From NCBI GenBank assembly GCA_016872645.1, contig VGZH01000033.1:1-58270 (forward strand): DNA of 58,270 nucleotides, written 5' to 3'. Source of the stretch: Planctomycetota bacterium. GTDB lineage: Bacteria; Planctomycetota; Planctomycetia; Planctomycetales; Planctomycetaceae. Below are positions 1 to 8,850 of the stretch, piece after piece (position 1 is the first letter of the stretch; every line of letters starts with the position of its first letter). The notes below the pieces were generated by a model. That model saw only the letters and a list, made by a program, of their open reading frames with translations. It made no database searches and had not been told where the DNA came from. The position numbers were made by a program, and so were the translations under genes.

Positions 1-2382
1 TCGGTTGTGACGCAGGGTCATGCGATCGGGGTGAAGGTCGATGGACAGCAGAAGATAACCTTTGGTGATGTACCGCTGCCGCTGAAGTCGGGCCGCGTTG
101 CCATTGGGACAAGCAGCCAGGCGAAGGTGGAGTTCGACAAAGTCTCCGTTACTTCGTCTGAGGGGCGTCCACCGCTGTTGACGGCGTCTGCTCGCGTCAC
201 GCAGTTGTCGGTTCGAAAGTGGCTCGGTGATCGGCAATGGGTGTTCGACAGCGATGAGCCGATCCTGCAATTGCACAACGAGCGAGATCCAAGCTGTTTC
301 GCGAAGCTGATGCCGGGAGACAAACCGCGGCTGACATTCGATTCGCACTGGGGCTTGGAGAATCAGGGCGCGTTCCCAGACGCCGCGAGTAAGTGGACTG
401 AGCCGGTCGTGAGTGGCGGCGGTGAGACGGTGTCGGCCTTGTGGTCGTCCCGCAACGTGAAGGATCGATTCCTCACGAAGAGCACGCTGGTCGTCGGCTT
501 CGACTCGCAGCGCGGGACTTACAGCTACGACATCGACAGCGAATTGGAAGTCCTCCCCGGCGAGCCGTTTCATTTTCGCTACGGGTTCGATTTCGAACAT
601 CACACGCCGCTCGATCCGTTTCGCTGGCAGTATTTGATTGCTCGGCGGAAGAACGGCGAGCTGTATCACCGGCCGGTGTATCCGATCGATCCCGGCCCGC
701 AGAATGACCTGGAAATATATCGCGGATCGCGCGTCTGGTACGGGCGTCATGGGGAGACGGTCCCGGTCGTCCCCGCCGTTGAATACGACATCAAGGCGGA
801 CTGGCATCGCGACCCGAAGGATGTCGCGAAGCTGCTCCCCCGCAAGTTGAACACGGCGGTCTGCGCGGCGTTCTACGACACAGGGGTCAGCTTTGAACCA
901 GAGACCGCTGCGCCCGGCACGAAGCTCCGCGTGAAGTACCGCTATACCGGCGTCCCGGCCGCCGAAGCGGAATCGCTCTTCAAGCAATCCAAGATTTACG
1001 ACTCGCCGACGCTCGATCCGAATCATCACTACATTTTTGCGGATGAGTGGCCGAAGCTGACCTTCTCCAAGTTTGTGCCGCTGAGCGAAACTTGGATTTA
1101 CGGTCGTACTCCGTTTATGACCGCTCACAATACGCGGCCGACGTATGAATTGGAAAAGAATTGCGGCGCGGGAAGTGGCTTCGCCATGAAGCTTGGCCCG
1201 GCATCGTTCGGGAAGGGGAATTTGCCGATCCGCAGGTCAGGCTTTCAGCCTGACGACCAAGACCCAAAATCCGTCGGCCTCGAAAAGGGCCGCTGGCTCG
1301 TCACGGCACTCGTGAAGTCGATCAATACACATGGCCCTGGCGGACGAATTGAACTCGAAGCGACTCAAGCGAAGACGAACAAAGTTCTCGCAACCGCGAA
1401 GCATTTTGTGGGTAACGGTTCGTTCGATTGGAAGCCGACTGGGTTCGTGTTCGATGTCCCCGAAGATGCCGGTGTCCTCGCGATCGCGTTCGGCAATTCG
1501 GGGACGGGCGAGATGCTCGTCACCGATGTTGCCTTCAAACGACTCGCCGATGGAGAAGCGCCGCCAGCCGGCATTGCGTCGAAGCCGAACGATCAGCCGC
1601 CGAACTTCGGTTCCGCTCCAGCCGGTGCGCTTGCTGACTTTCGGATGCTCGAAGGAAAAGGAAATTTTGTCTTCAACTATGCAAATAATTCTGAATCGCC
1701 AGCATCGTCCAATCCGTTGCAGTTGGGACACCTCGATCTCGCGAACCTCGATTGGGTGGTCGATTCCGGCAGGCCCGCACTCCGCTTCGCCGATAACACA
1801 ACGAACCGCAAAGACTATCGCCGCGACAGTGGACTCGCCCGCCACTACTTCGAACATCCCGCGTATGCCGGCAAGAACACACTGCCGCTCGCGCTGACGG
1901 GCCATCACGGCGGCGGTGCTCCGATGAAAGGGGGTACGCTGGCCGCTTGGATCAAGCCCGCTGCCGAAATGGGAAAAGGTGGTCACGGCAACAAGGGGGA
2001 TGTGATCGGCTTCGGTGCCCGCCGCTTCGTTCTCGGCCTGCACGGCCAGAAGGCACCGTATCAACTCGCCGCGCGGATCAACGTCAACGACGTCATCGAA
2101 TCGCCAACAAAGATTGATGCGGATCGATGGCATCATGTCGCGATGACCACCCAGCCGGCCGACGGCCAATGGCGCATCCGATTATTCATCAACGGTCAGA
2201 CAGCCGGAGACGGCCAAACAAAAAAGTTCCCGTCCGATTCGGTGATCGTTCCGTCTCTGATCCTCGGATCAGAAATTTTTTACTTCCACGACGCCTATTA
2301 TCGTGGTCTCATCGGCCGCACGTTGGTATTTGATCGCACCTTGTCGGAGAACGAGATCAAGGAACTGGCAACATCTTTCTAG
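1..2382 (+). CDS. LamG/concanavalin-like exported protein, 5'-truncated
   Basis: The reading frame is open to the window edge, so the true start lies outside; the GTG at base 7 is only the first in-frame start triplet. About 793 codons are visible. The first 50 residues (GHAIGVKVDGQ ... VEFDKVSV) look like the tail of a concanavalin-like beta-sandwich. The last 230 or so residues form a LamG-like jelly roll with the usual DRWHHVAMT strand and a closing FDRTLSENEIKELA segment. These domains are common in planctomycete surface or secreted proteins that bind or degrade glycans. No catalytic motif is visible in the part present. The beta-helix gene 129 bp downstream is on the same strand and may also act on carbohydrate. 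Confidence 0.75.
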   Translation, partial: SVVTQGHAIGVKVDGQQKITFGDVPLPLKSGRVAIGTSSQAKVEFDKVSVTSSEGRPPLLTASARVTQLSVRKWLGDRQWVFDSDEPILQLHNERDPSCFAKLMPGDKPRLTFDSHWGLENQGAFPDAASKWTEPVVSGGGETVSALWSSRNVKDRFLTKSTLVVGFDSQRGTYSYDIDSELEVLPGEPFHFRYGFDFEHHTPLDPFRWQYLIARRKNGELYHRPVYPIDPGPQNDLEIYRGSRVWYGRHGETVPVVPAVEYDIKADWHRDPKDVAKLLPRKLNTAVCAAFYDTGVSFEPETAAPGTKLRVKYRYTGVPAAEAESLFKQSKIYDSPTLDPNHHYIFADEWPKLTFSKFVPLSETWIYGRTPFMTAHNTRPTYELEKNCGAGSGFAMKLGPASFGKGNLPIRRSGFQPDDQDPKSVGLEKGRWLVTALVKSINTHGPGGRIELEATQAKTNKVLATAKHFVGNGSFDWKPTGFVFDVPEDAGVLAIAFGNSGTGEMLVTDVAFKRLADGEAPPAGIASKPNDQPPNFGSAPAGALADFRMLEGKGNFVFNYANNSESPASSNPLQLGHLDLANLDWVVDSGRPALRFADNTTNRKDYRRDSGLARHYFEHPAYAGKNTLPLALTGHHGGGAPMKGGTLAAWIKPAAEMGKGGHGNKGDVIGFGARRFVLGLHGQKAPYQLAARINVNDVIESPTKIDADRWHHVAMTTQPADGQWRIRLFINGQTAGDGQTKKFPSDSVIVPSLILGSEIFYFHDAYYRGLIGRTLVFDRTLSENEIKELATSF

Positions 2383-2511
2383 TCGGTGCGTCTGGAAGTT
2401 GATGGACGACAATTCGCCAGCATGAGCCGCGCGATTCCATCGGCGGAGACACAGGTCGGTCGGGGTGCTCGAACCAGCGGCTAAGCCGTGCAATGCCATC
2501 GAGGAGCCGAG

Positions 2512-3939
2512 ATGTCAAACGTGTTGGGTTTTGGAGCAAAGGGAGACGGCATCGCGGACGACACGGTCGCGTTGCAGCACACGCTCGATTCAGGGGACGG
2601 CGTCCTGCGGTTCAACAAGGGGACGTATCGGATCACTCGGCCGCTGGTGGTTGATCTCACGAAACACGGATTCGGGGCCGTTCGCGGTGAGAGCGGAACA
2701 TCGCGGATCGTCATGGCGGGAGCGGGGCCGGCGATCCGAGTGATTGGCGATCATCAAGGGACCGCGTGGCCGAGCAGCGTGCAGGCTCACACATGGGACA
2801 AAGAACGCTTTCCGACAATCAACGGCATCGAGATCGTCGGCGAGCATCCTGAAGCGGTCGGCATCGAATTGCGGAAGACGATGAAGTGCGTGATCTCGCA
2901 GGTGCTGGTCCGGCGCTGTCGGATCGGCGTGCATCTGGTCGAGCGAAATCGGGACTTCATCCTGGCGGACTCGCACTTGTACGACAATCACGAGGTCGGC
3001 CTGTTTTTCGATCGCTGCAACCTGCACCAAGTGATCGTGCATGGCTGCCACATCAGTTGGAACAAACACGCCGGGATCAAAGCTCTCTGGGGCGACGTTC
3101 ACAACGTGCAGATTGTCGGCAACGACATCGAATACAACAACGCGACCGCCGGCGGGCAGTCGAAAGCCAGCGACGAGCTTGTCGGCCACGCGGGTGGCTC
3201 GGAGATTCTATTCGATGCGACGGAAGGGGTCATCAGCGAGGTGACGATCAGCGGCAACACGATTCAAGCCACCGTGCAAACCGGCGGTGCGAACATTCGC
3301 GTGATCGGGGCCGAGGTCACTCGCCCGCAAATCGCCGATGGCGGCACGACGCAGAAGCCCGACACCACGCACCTCATCAACATCACTGGCAATGTGCTCG
3401 GCAGCCAGTGGCGAGCGGTCGAGCTTCGCAACGTCTCGCGAGTCACGATCACCGGCAACACGATCTACGACTCGAACGACCTGTCGATTTTCGCGAAGCA
3501 ATGCTCTGGCATCACCGCCAACGGTAACACCTTCGGCTGGCGTTGCCTCGACGGTGAACCTCGCAAAGATGGCCTGAGGTTCGAAGACTGCGACAACATC
3601 GTGCTCAGCGGTTTGGCCACGCAGCGGTTTTGTGCTGGCTCTGCCGAGGCCGGTGCCGCGATCACGTTCCTCCGCTGTACCGACAGCAGCCTGTCCGATT
3701 CGCAAATCCTCGACCCGCTACATTGCGGCGTCGAACTCGAAGACTGCCAGCGCTGCCGAGTCACCAATAACACGATCGTCGATCGCCGCTCCCAACGAAC
3801 GATGAAGCACGCTATCCGCTTCGTAGGCCAATGCCGCGACAACCTCATCACCGGCAACCTCCTCGGCGGCGCGACGGCAAAACTCCTCGAAGCTGCTGGC
3901 GATCCCTCCGAACTGCGCGACAACTTGCTGCTGCGATGA
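2512..3939 (+). CDS. right-handed parallel beta-helix (pectate-lyase-like) protein
   Basis: 475 residues. It opens with VLGFGAKGDGIADDTVALQ, the entry strand typical of pectate-lyase_3/beta-helix proteins, followed by many short repeats ending in N-x-I or G-N-x-I/F (for example VTISGNTIQ, ITGNVLGS, VTITGNTIYD, ITANGNTFG), as expected for parallel beta-helix coils. The ATG at 2512 is preceded by GAGGAG five bases upstream, so it is preferred over the GTG at 2488. No signal peptide is apparent. The substrate is unknown; the family includes polysaccharide lyases and hydrolases and non-enzymatic adhesins. It follows the LamG gene on the same strand. Confidence 0.8.
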   Translation: MSNVLGFGAKGDGIADDTVALQHTLDSGDGVLRFNKGTYRITRPLVVDLTKHGFGAVRGESGTSRIVMAGAGPAIRVIGDHQGTAWPSSVQAHTWDKERFPTINGIEIVGEHPEAVGIELRKTMKCVISQVLVRRCRIGVHLVERNRDFILADSHLYDNHEVGLFFDRCNLHQVIVHGCHISWNKHAGIKALWGDVHNVQIVGNDIEYNNATAGGQSKASDELVGHAGGSEILFDATEGVISEVTISGNTIQATVQTGGANIRVIGAEVTRPQIADGGTTQKPDTTHLINITGNVLGSQWRAVELRNVSRVTITGNTIYDSNDLSIFAKQCSGITANGNTFGWRCLDGEPRKDGLRFEDCDNIVLSGLATQRFCAGSAEAGAAITFLRCTDSSLSDSQILDPLHCGVELEDCQRCRVTNNTIVDRRSQRTMKHAIRFVGQCRDNLITGNLLGGATAKLLEAAGDPSELRDNLLLR

Positions 3940-4000
3940 CCTTGCCGCTGCGACAAGCGAACAGATTGGTTCAGATGATGTGCCAGATGACGGTGCTGGC

Positions 4001-4575
4001 TCACTTAAGGTACAGCGAACTCGCGTGCCGATGATTCAGCTTCTTGTCGAGCCAATCAAAAGCTTCGTCCTGCATGGCGATCGTCCGGCGGTGCGGTTCG
4101 TCGTAGAGGCGGCCGAGGAATTGATCGGAGTTGCCGGCGTTTCGATTGAGTTCGGCGATGCGTTGCACGGTGGACTGCATTCCGTCCAAGGGGGAGGAGG
4201 CAGTCTTGCGAGCACTGTTGTGCGAAGAGCGCTCGCGGCGCGATGAGTGACACGAATTCTGGAAAATCCATCAGTCGATGCAGGCCCGGCAGGAATCGAA
4301 TCCACGAGTGCGTGTCGATGTGCGACTTCAGCATCGGCGGCATCGACGACATGAATCCGACCACGCAGGCCGCCTTGATCCGCTCGTCCATCGCCGTCAG
4401 GTGCTCGACCATGCGGCGGTCATCGAAGTTGACGACGCCTGGACACCTCACGCCCGCCAGAACGAGGGCTTTGGCGATCGTCGATTCTTTGGATCGGCGC
4501 TTTTGATTGAACTGCTGCAGGTCGTCGAGCAACACGACTAGAAATGACGCCGGGCCAATTTCGTATGCCGCACTC
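4001..4575 (-). pseudogene. alpha/beta hydrolase (acetyl-xylan-esterase-like) remnant, frameshifted
   Basis: Read on the minus strand, a DDLQQF segment is followed by TAMDERIKAACVVGFM, then HTHSWIRFLPGLHRLMDFPE, then SLIAPRALFAQQCSQDCLLPL. This is the core of the planctomycete abhydrolase family near its third and fourth active-site regions. At the C5 run (plus strand GGGGG near 4190-4196) the frame is lost. It continues one base off as LDGMQSTVQRIAELNRN ... LYDEPHRRTIAMQDEAFDWL, the normal family C-terminus, ending at the stop at 4001. The nucleophile region (expected GxSxGG) reads GVRCPGVVNFDD, so the Ser is gone. The N-terminal half is absent. The remnant lies directly downstream of the DUF1501 gene on the same strand. 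One extra C in the run explains the frameshift. Confidence 0.72.
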
Positions 4576-4591
4576 CAAGACGCAGATTGGT

Positions 4592-5914
4592 TCACACCAA
4601 TTCCGGAATCGGCTGACCTTCGTTGAGGATTGGCAGTGGGCGTTTGGCTTGGTCGAAGAAGACGTGGTGGTAGTCGATGTCGAGAACCTTGTACATCGTC
4701 GAGAGCACGCAGCCGGGGGTGTAAGGCTTCGAGGTCGGGTATTCGGCCCGCGAATCCGTCGTGCCGATCGCTTGCCCCATCGTGAGGCCACCACCACCGA
4801 AGACGATGCTCATCGCACCGGGCCAATGGTCGCGGCCGGCTCCACCGTTGATGTGTGGCGTGCGGCCGAATTCTCCGAAGCACATGACCAGCACGTCGTC
4901 GAAAAGGCCACGTTGATGCAGGTCGGTGACGAGCGCAGCGACCGCCCGATCGAACTTCGGCAGCAGGTTGTTCTTGAGCTGCGCGAAGTTGTCGCCGTGA
5001 GTGTCCCAGCCGCCGCCAGCTTGGATGGTGACGTAGGTCACCCCCGCCTCGACCAAGCGTCGAGCCAGCAGGCAACTTTGTCCGAGATCATTGCGGCCGT
5101 ATTGATCGCGCAGCTTCGGGTCTTCTTTTTGGATGTTGAAAGCTCGCACGGCGCGGTCGTTTGTGATCATCTCCATCGCATCGCGGTAGAACGTGTCGAG
5201 TCCTGCAATGTCCCCTTGCGTGTCGATGTCGCGGCGGATCGTGTCGAGCTTGCTCATCAAGCCTTGTCGGCGTTCGAGCCGAGCCAGCGGCACTCGGCCG
5301 GGAAGTTTCAAGTTGCGGACGTTGAAGCCGTCTTGATTCGGATCGCTGTCGGGTGCGAACGGATTGAACGACGCTCCGAGATACGCCGCCTTGCCGAGAC
5401 CGAGTGAGTTCGGGAGGTTGACGTAAGCGGGCAGGCTCTCGGCATTCGCCCCGCGCATGCGAGCCACGACCGATCCGCACGCCGGGTAAATGTTGTTGTT
5501 GACTTCGATGGTCGGCTGATAGCCGGTCAGCATCCACTGTGAGCCCATGCCGTGGCCCGCGTTCGTGTGCGTGGCCGAACGGACGATCGCCAGCTTGTCC
5601 ATCACCTGCGCTTGCAGTGGGCAATGCTCGCCAATCTCGATGCCGGGAACGTTGGTCGGGATCGGCTTAAATTCGCCACGGAACTCGGAAGGAGCACCGG
5701 GTTTCAAATCATACATGTCAATGTGGCTAGGACCGCCGGATTGCCAGATCTGAATGACCGCCTTGCGTCGCGCGGGCTTTGTTGCCAAATCCGATTCGGC
5801 TCGCAGAGTATTCGCGAGTGTCAGTCCGCCAGTGGCAAGGCCACCGACGCGGAGGAAATTGCGGCGCGAAACGCCGTCGCAGGAGCGAGTTCCAGAGCCA
5901 ATCAGGTCAAGCAT
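4592..5914 (-). CDS. DUF1501 protein, Tat-exported (sulfatase-like fold)
   Basis: 440 residues. The N-terminus carries a twin-arginine signal (SRRNFLRVGGLATGG). The body has typical DUF1501 landmarks: IQIWQSGGPSHIDMYDLKP, GGWDTHGDNFAQL and CFGEFGRTPHINGGAGRDHWP. The family shares the alkaline-phosphatase/sulfatase fold and is strongly expanded in planctomycetes, usually next to DUF1549/1553 cytochrome-like genes, which are not in this window. The ATG at 5914 was chosen because it directly precedes the Tat signal and has AAAGG about ten bases upstream; the longer frame to 6265 is low-quality sequence. Biochemical role unknown; exported and folded before transport (inferred from Tat). Confidence 0.92.
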   Translation of the reverse strand: MLDLIGSGTRSCDGVSRRNFLRVGGLATGGLTLANTLRAESDLATKPARRKAVIQIWQSGGPSHIDMYDLKPGAPSEFRGEFKPIPTNVPGIEIGEHCPLQAQVMDKLAIVRSATHTNAGHGMGSQWMLTGYQPTIEVNNNIYPACGSVVARMRGANAESLPAYVNLPNSLGLGKAAYLGASFNPFAPDSDPNQDGFNVRNLKLPGRVPLARLERRQGLMSKLDTIRRDIDTQGDIAGLDTFYRDAMEMITNDRAVRAFNIQKEDPKLRDQYGRNDLGQSCLLARRLVEAGVTYVTIQAGGGWDTHGDNFAQLKNNLLPKFDRAVAALVTDLHQRGLFDDVLVMCFGEFGRTPHINGGAGRDHWPGAMSIVFGGGGLTMGQAIGTTDSRAEYPTSKPYTPGCVLSTMYKVLDIDYHHVFFDQAKRPLPILNEGQPIPELV

Positions 5915-6122
5915 TGTCGGAGACCTTTCGAGGCGGGCAGTCTTACCACATCTATACAGGATACTTCGGCAATCCAGGTCGGAGAATGGATTCCGTTCTG
6001 TTTTTTTGCCGTGCCGTAATTTTTGGGTCGCGCGACATAGCGCGAATTTGCATTCCGGGGGATCAATCCAGAGGCGGCAGAGGGATGCTGGAGTTGGCGA
6101 ATTACAAGACTGCCTGAACGAA

Positions 6123-7370
6123 TTATTCCGTGGCCATGAGCCGTCCAGTGCGTGGCTCTTCAACCTTGAATTGCACGCTGCCGCGCGGAGGAATTTGCTC
6201 TTCCGGCGAAAGTGCCAGCGGCGCGTTCTGCCAGCCGGCTTTCGTCGCGGCGTGTTGATAGCCAATGTCGAACAGCCGTTGCATGGTGCGTGGCTCGAAC
6301 ATCAGCGGCGAGGCTTCTTCCACCATATCGCGCGGCACGGCGGTCAGCGAGAAGTTCGCGCCAGCCCAGCGGCTGAGCAGATAGGTCTTGAGCAAGTCGC
6401 CATCCATCTGAGCTTGTAGCACTCCGCCGACGGACTCTTCGATGACGGCCGAGAGTTTGCGTTGCACCTTGCGACGCGGCATGCGGAGTTGTCCGGCGAC
6501 GATAACGTACACATTCAGGTCGTCGCGGACTTTGGCTTCATCGGGATCATTGGCGGACATCCCGAGCATCGCCGGTTGCAAAAACAGGGATGCCGCCACA
6601 CCGCCATCGACGTGCAGTTCAGCGTGACGTTGCCCCTCGACATCAATGTCGATCTCGACTGGTGGAAACAAACCGGGGACCGATGCCGACGCCAGCAGCA
6701 CATCGCGAAAGAGGTCCAATTTGTTTGGGTCATTGCCATCGGCAATTGCCCCCAGATCCCAAACGACAAGTCGCTTCGTGTCGAGATCCGTCGTGCCGAC
6801 ATACAGTCGGCGGCCTTCACGATGAGCTGCAGCAACTTTCTTCAAGATGTCGGGTGTGATTTGTTCCGCGATCCGTTTACGCAGCGGCGCGGAGTCTGCC
6901 AATGAATCCGCGTAGATCAAGGCAGGAAGCCAACGCTTCGTGAAGATGTCGCGATCGCGGCTCTCGGTGTAGTTGCGTTTCAAGAGGTCATCGTATTCTG
7001 AGCCGAGGAATGCGAACGGTGCGATCAAGGCTCCGGTACTGATGCCGGTGACGACGTCGAACGCTGGCCGATTCCCCGCCTTGGTCCATCCGTTGATAAC
7101 GCCTGCGGTGTATGCTCCGTTCGACCCGCCACCAGAGAGCACGAGCACATTGCTGGGCTCACGAGCGGAACCGGAGACCAGCCGGATTTCGTTGGCTTCC
7201 TGCTGTACGCGTGGCGCGACTTCCGCCGAGCCGCCGATCTCAACCAGTCGGGCCGCTGTCGGAAGTTCCAGTGATCCATATCGGCGCGACAACGCGCAAC
7301 CCGAAATGGCGACCAAAAGCACTGCGGCGATTATCCATTGTCGCCACATGATGGGCAGAGGTGACTTCAT
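6123..7370 (-). CDS. patatin-like phospholipase lipoprotein
   Basis: 415 residues. Residues 8-25 form a lipoprotein signal peptide ending in the lipobox AISGC (Cys25 lipidated). The patatin domain follows: oxyanion loop GGGSNGAYTAG (80-90), nucleophile elbow GISTG with Ser111, and catalytic Asp in DGG (Asp255). All three are intact, so it is probably an active Ser-Asp acyl hydrolase on the periplasmic or outer-membrane side. Start at 7370 is the first Met before the hydrophobic stretch; Met at 7349 is an alternative. The leader region contains two copies of a short repeated element described separately. It is divergent from surE. Confidence 0.9.
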   Translation of the reverse strand: MKSPLPIMWRQWIIAAVLLVAISGCALSRRYGSLELPTAARLVEIGGSAEVAPRVQQEANEIRLVSGSAREPSNVLVLSGGGSNGAYTAGVINGWTKAGNRPAFDVVTGISTGALIAPFAFLGSEYDDLLKRNYTESRDRDIFTKRWLPALIYADSLADSAPLRKRIAEQITPDILKKVAAAHREGRRLYVGTTDLDTKRLVVWDLGAIADGNDPNKLDLFRDVLLASASVPGLFPPVEIDIDVEGQRHAELHVDGGVAASLFLQPAMLGMSANDPDEAKVRDDLNVYVIVAGQLRMPRRKVQRKLSAVIEESVGGVLQAQMDGDLLKTYLLSRWAGANFSLTAVPRDMVEEASPLMFEPRTMQRLFDIGYQHAATKAGWQNAPLALSPEEQIPPRGSVQFKVEEPRTGRLMATE

Positions 7371-7395
7371 GTCTGTGTTTGCCTGCCAACGAGAG

Positions 7396-7541
7396 GTTCG
7401 CCAGAATCCGCCTCCCTGCGGTTCGGCCGGAAGAATAGGCCGAAATCTGCAAACGCTCCTAGACGATTCCTCCGTAGCCGTGTTTCGCCAGAATGCGGAT
7501 TCGTGCCGGAAACTACCGCGTTCTGGCGAAACGCGACGACG
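7396..7541. repeat. three copies of a TTCTGGCGAA-type leader element, two forming a hairpin
   Basis: Copies at 7396-7410 and 7482-7498 read on the minus strand (towards the patatin gene); a copy at 7516-7541 reads on the plus strand (towards surE). The core is CCGCRTTCTGGCGAA. The 7482-7498 and 7516-7532 copies are inverted with 17-base arms, one G-T mismatch and a 17-base loop, so a transcript could form a strong hairpin. The 26 bases at 7516-7541 recur exactly, inverted, at 54031-54056. Confidence 0.75.
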
Positions 7542-7553
7542 AATCGACCGACC

Positions 7554-8243
7554 ATGAAATTCCTGCTGACCAATGATGATGGCATCGAGGCTCCCGGCCT
7601 GCGGCTGCTGACGCAGATCGCTCGCGAGTTTGGCGAAGTGGTCGTTGTCGCTCCCGACGGCGTTCGCTCCGGTTGCGGACACCAAGTGACGAACGATCGG
7701 CCGCTCGCATTGAACAATGTGCGGCCCGGTGAGTTCGCCTGCGATGGGACTCCCGCCGACTGCACTCGGCTCGGTCTGAAACAGGTCGCGTCCGATGTGG
7801 ATTGGGTGCTGTCTGGAGTCAACGATGGCGGCAATCTTGGCATCGATGTCTACATGTCGGGAACTGTCGCCGCCGTGCGCGAAGCCATGTTGCTCGGTAC
7901 GCCGGGAATCGCACTGTCGCAGTACGTCGGCCGAAAGGACTCCGTCGATTGGCCCTCGCGAGCGAACCTGCTACGAACGGTGCTGACGCAATTACTTCAG
8001 GCACCGCCGCCGATCGAAAGCTTCTGGAACGTCAACTTCCCGATCTGGGAGCCGTCAGATCCGCATCCGCCGATCGTCGAGTGCCGCTTGGATCTCAATC
8101 GCCACGACGTGCGGTTCGAATCGCTCGACAACCGCTGGCACTACCGAGGCATCTATCGCGATCGCCCCCGTACCGGTGGTCACGACGTCGATGTCTGCTT
8201 TGCCGGCCAGATCGCGCTGACGAAATTGACGATCGGAGGGTGA
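7554..8243 (+). CDS. surE: 5'/3'-nucleotidase SurE
   Basis: 229 residues. The start MKFLLTNDDGIEAPG carries the metal-binding NDDG signature at the extreme N-terminus; LSGVNDGGNLG and YMSGTVAAVREA are the conserved SurE metal/active-site segments. The enzyme dephosphorylates nucleoside monophosphates and is cytoplasmic. The ATG at 7554 is fixed by the family N-terminus. The C-terminal region (about 180-229) is somewhat shorter than in E. coli SurE. The gene starts 12 bases after the repeated leader element. Confidence 0.96.
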   Translation: MKFLLTNDDGIEAPGLRLLTQIAREFGEVVVVAPDGVRSGCGHQVTNDRPLALNNVRPGEFACDGTPADCTRLGLKQVASDVDWVLSGVNDGGNLGIDVYMSGTVAAVREAMLLGTPGIALSQYVGRKDSVDWPSRANLLRTVLTQLLQAPPPIESFWNVNFPIWEPSDPHPPIVECRLDLNRHDVRFESLDNRWHYRGIYRDRPRTGGHDVDVCFAGQIALTKLTIGG

Positions 8244-8267
8244 TCACCTCCGTGGCCATCACGACTC

Positions 8268-8828
8268 ATGTTCCGCGCGGGATTCATCCCCGATCTGTAT
8301 CCCGAGTTTGGCCAGTGTGTCCACAAGATTGAGGGACACAAAGATGCTCCGGGCCGGCTCTTTATGCAGAACCATAGCGGCTGGTCCGAATGGACCGGCC
8401 CCAGCGGATCGCGGCCGGATATCGGTTTGTTGCGCAGCGATGACCATGAACACACATGGCGATCGATCGCCAAAGGACTGTCGACGGATTTCGGATTCCC
8501 AATCGTCCTGCATCCGCACGATCTCGAATTTGTCTATGTCATGCCGATGGAGTCGACGACGTGAACTTGTCCCGGCGGCTCGTCCGCTGTTTGGCGCAGC
8601 GAGAATGGTGGCGACTCATGGCGAACACTCGCTTAAGGTCTGCCGAAGAAGAAAAATGTGTTCATGGTGCAGCACAACGGCTTGAACATCGACGAACTCA
8701 AGTCCCCGGCGCTTTACTTTGGCACAACCACCGGCCCACTCTGGATCGGCCGTCATGGTGGCGAGGTTTGGGACTGCCTGTTCGATTCGTTACTCGGCAT
8801 CCACTGTGTGAAAGTCGCCGTCGTGTGA
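8268..8828 (+). pseudogene. BNR/WD40-YVTN-like repeat protein fragment with two in-frame stops
   Basis: One continuous frame of 187 codons reads FGQCVHKIEGHKDAPGRLFM, then RSDDHEHTWRSIAKGLSTDF, FPIVLHPHDLEFVYVMP, then TGA (8562-8564), TCPGGSSAVWRSENGGDSWR, TAA (8634-8636), GLPKKKNVFMVQHNG, ALYFGTTTGPLWIGR, GIHCVKVAVV and a final TGA (8826-8828). This is the C-terminal half of the exo-alpha-sialidase/BNR-type propeller proteins frequent in planctomycetes. The N-terminal half is missing. Both internal stops are explained by single substitutions (the first probably CGA to TGA in a TTRTCPGG motif). No frameshift is needed. Decay looks recent because the rest of the frame is well preserved. Confidence 0.8.
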
Positions 8829-8850
8829 TCTCACGACGGCTGGCCGCCGA

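Noticed and set aside
1237-2169. 310-codon minus-strand frame inside the LamG gene
   Set aside because: Antisense shadow of a protein with clear domain motifs; no recognisable sequence of its own.
5915-6265. 117-codon N-terminal extension of the DUF1501 protein
   Set aside because: The Tat signal begins right after the ATG at 5914 and the extension has no signal-like features.
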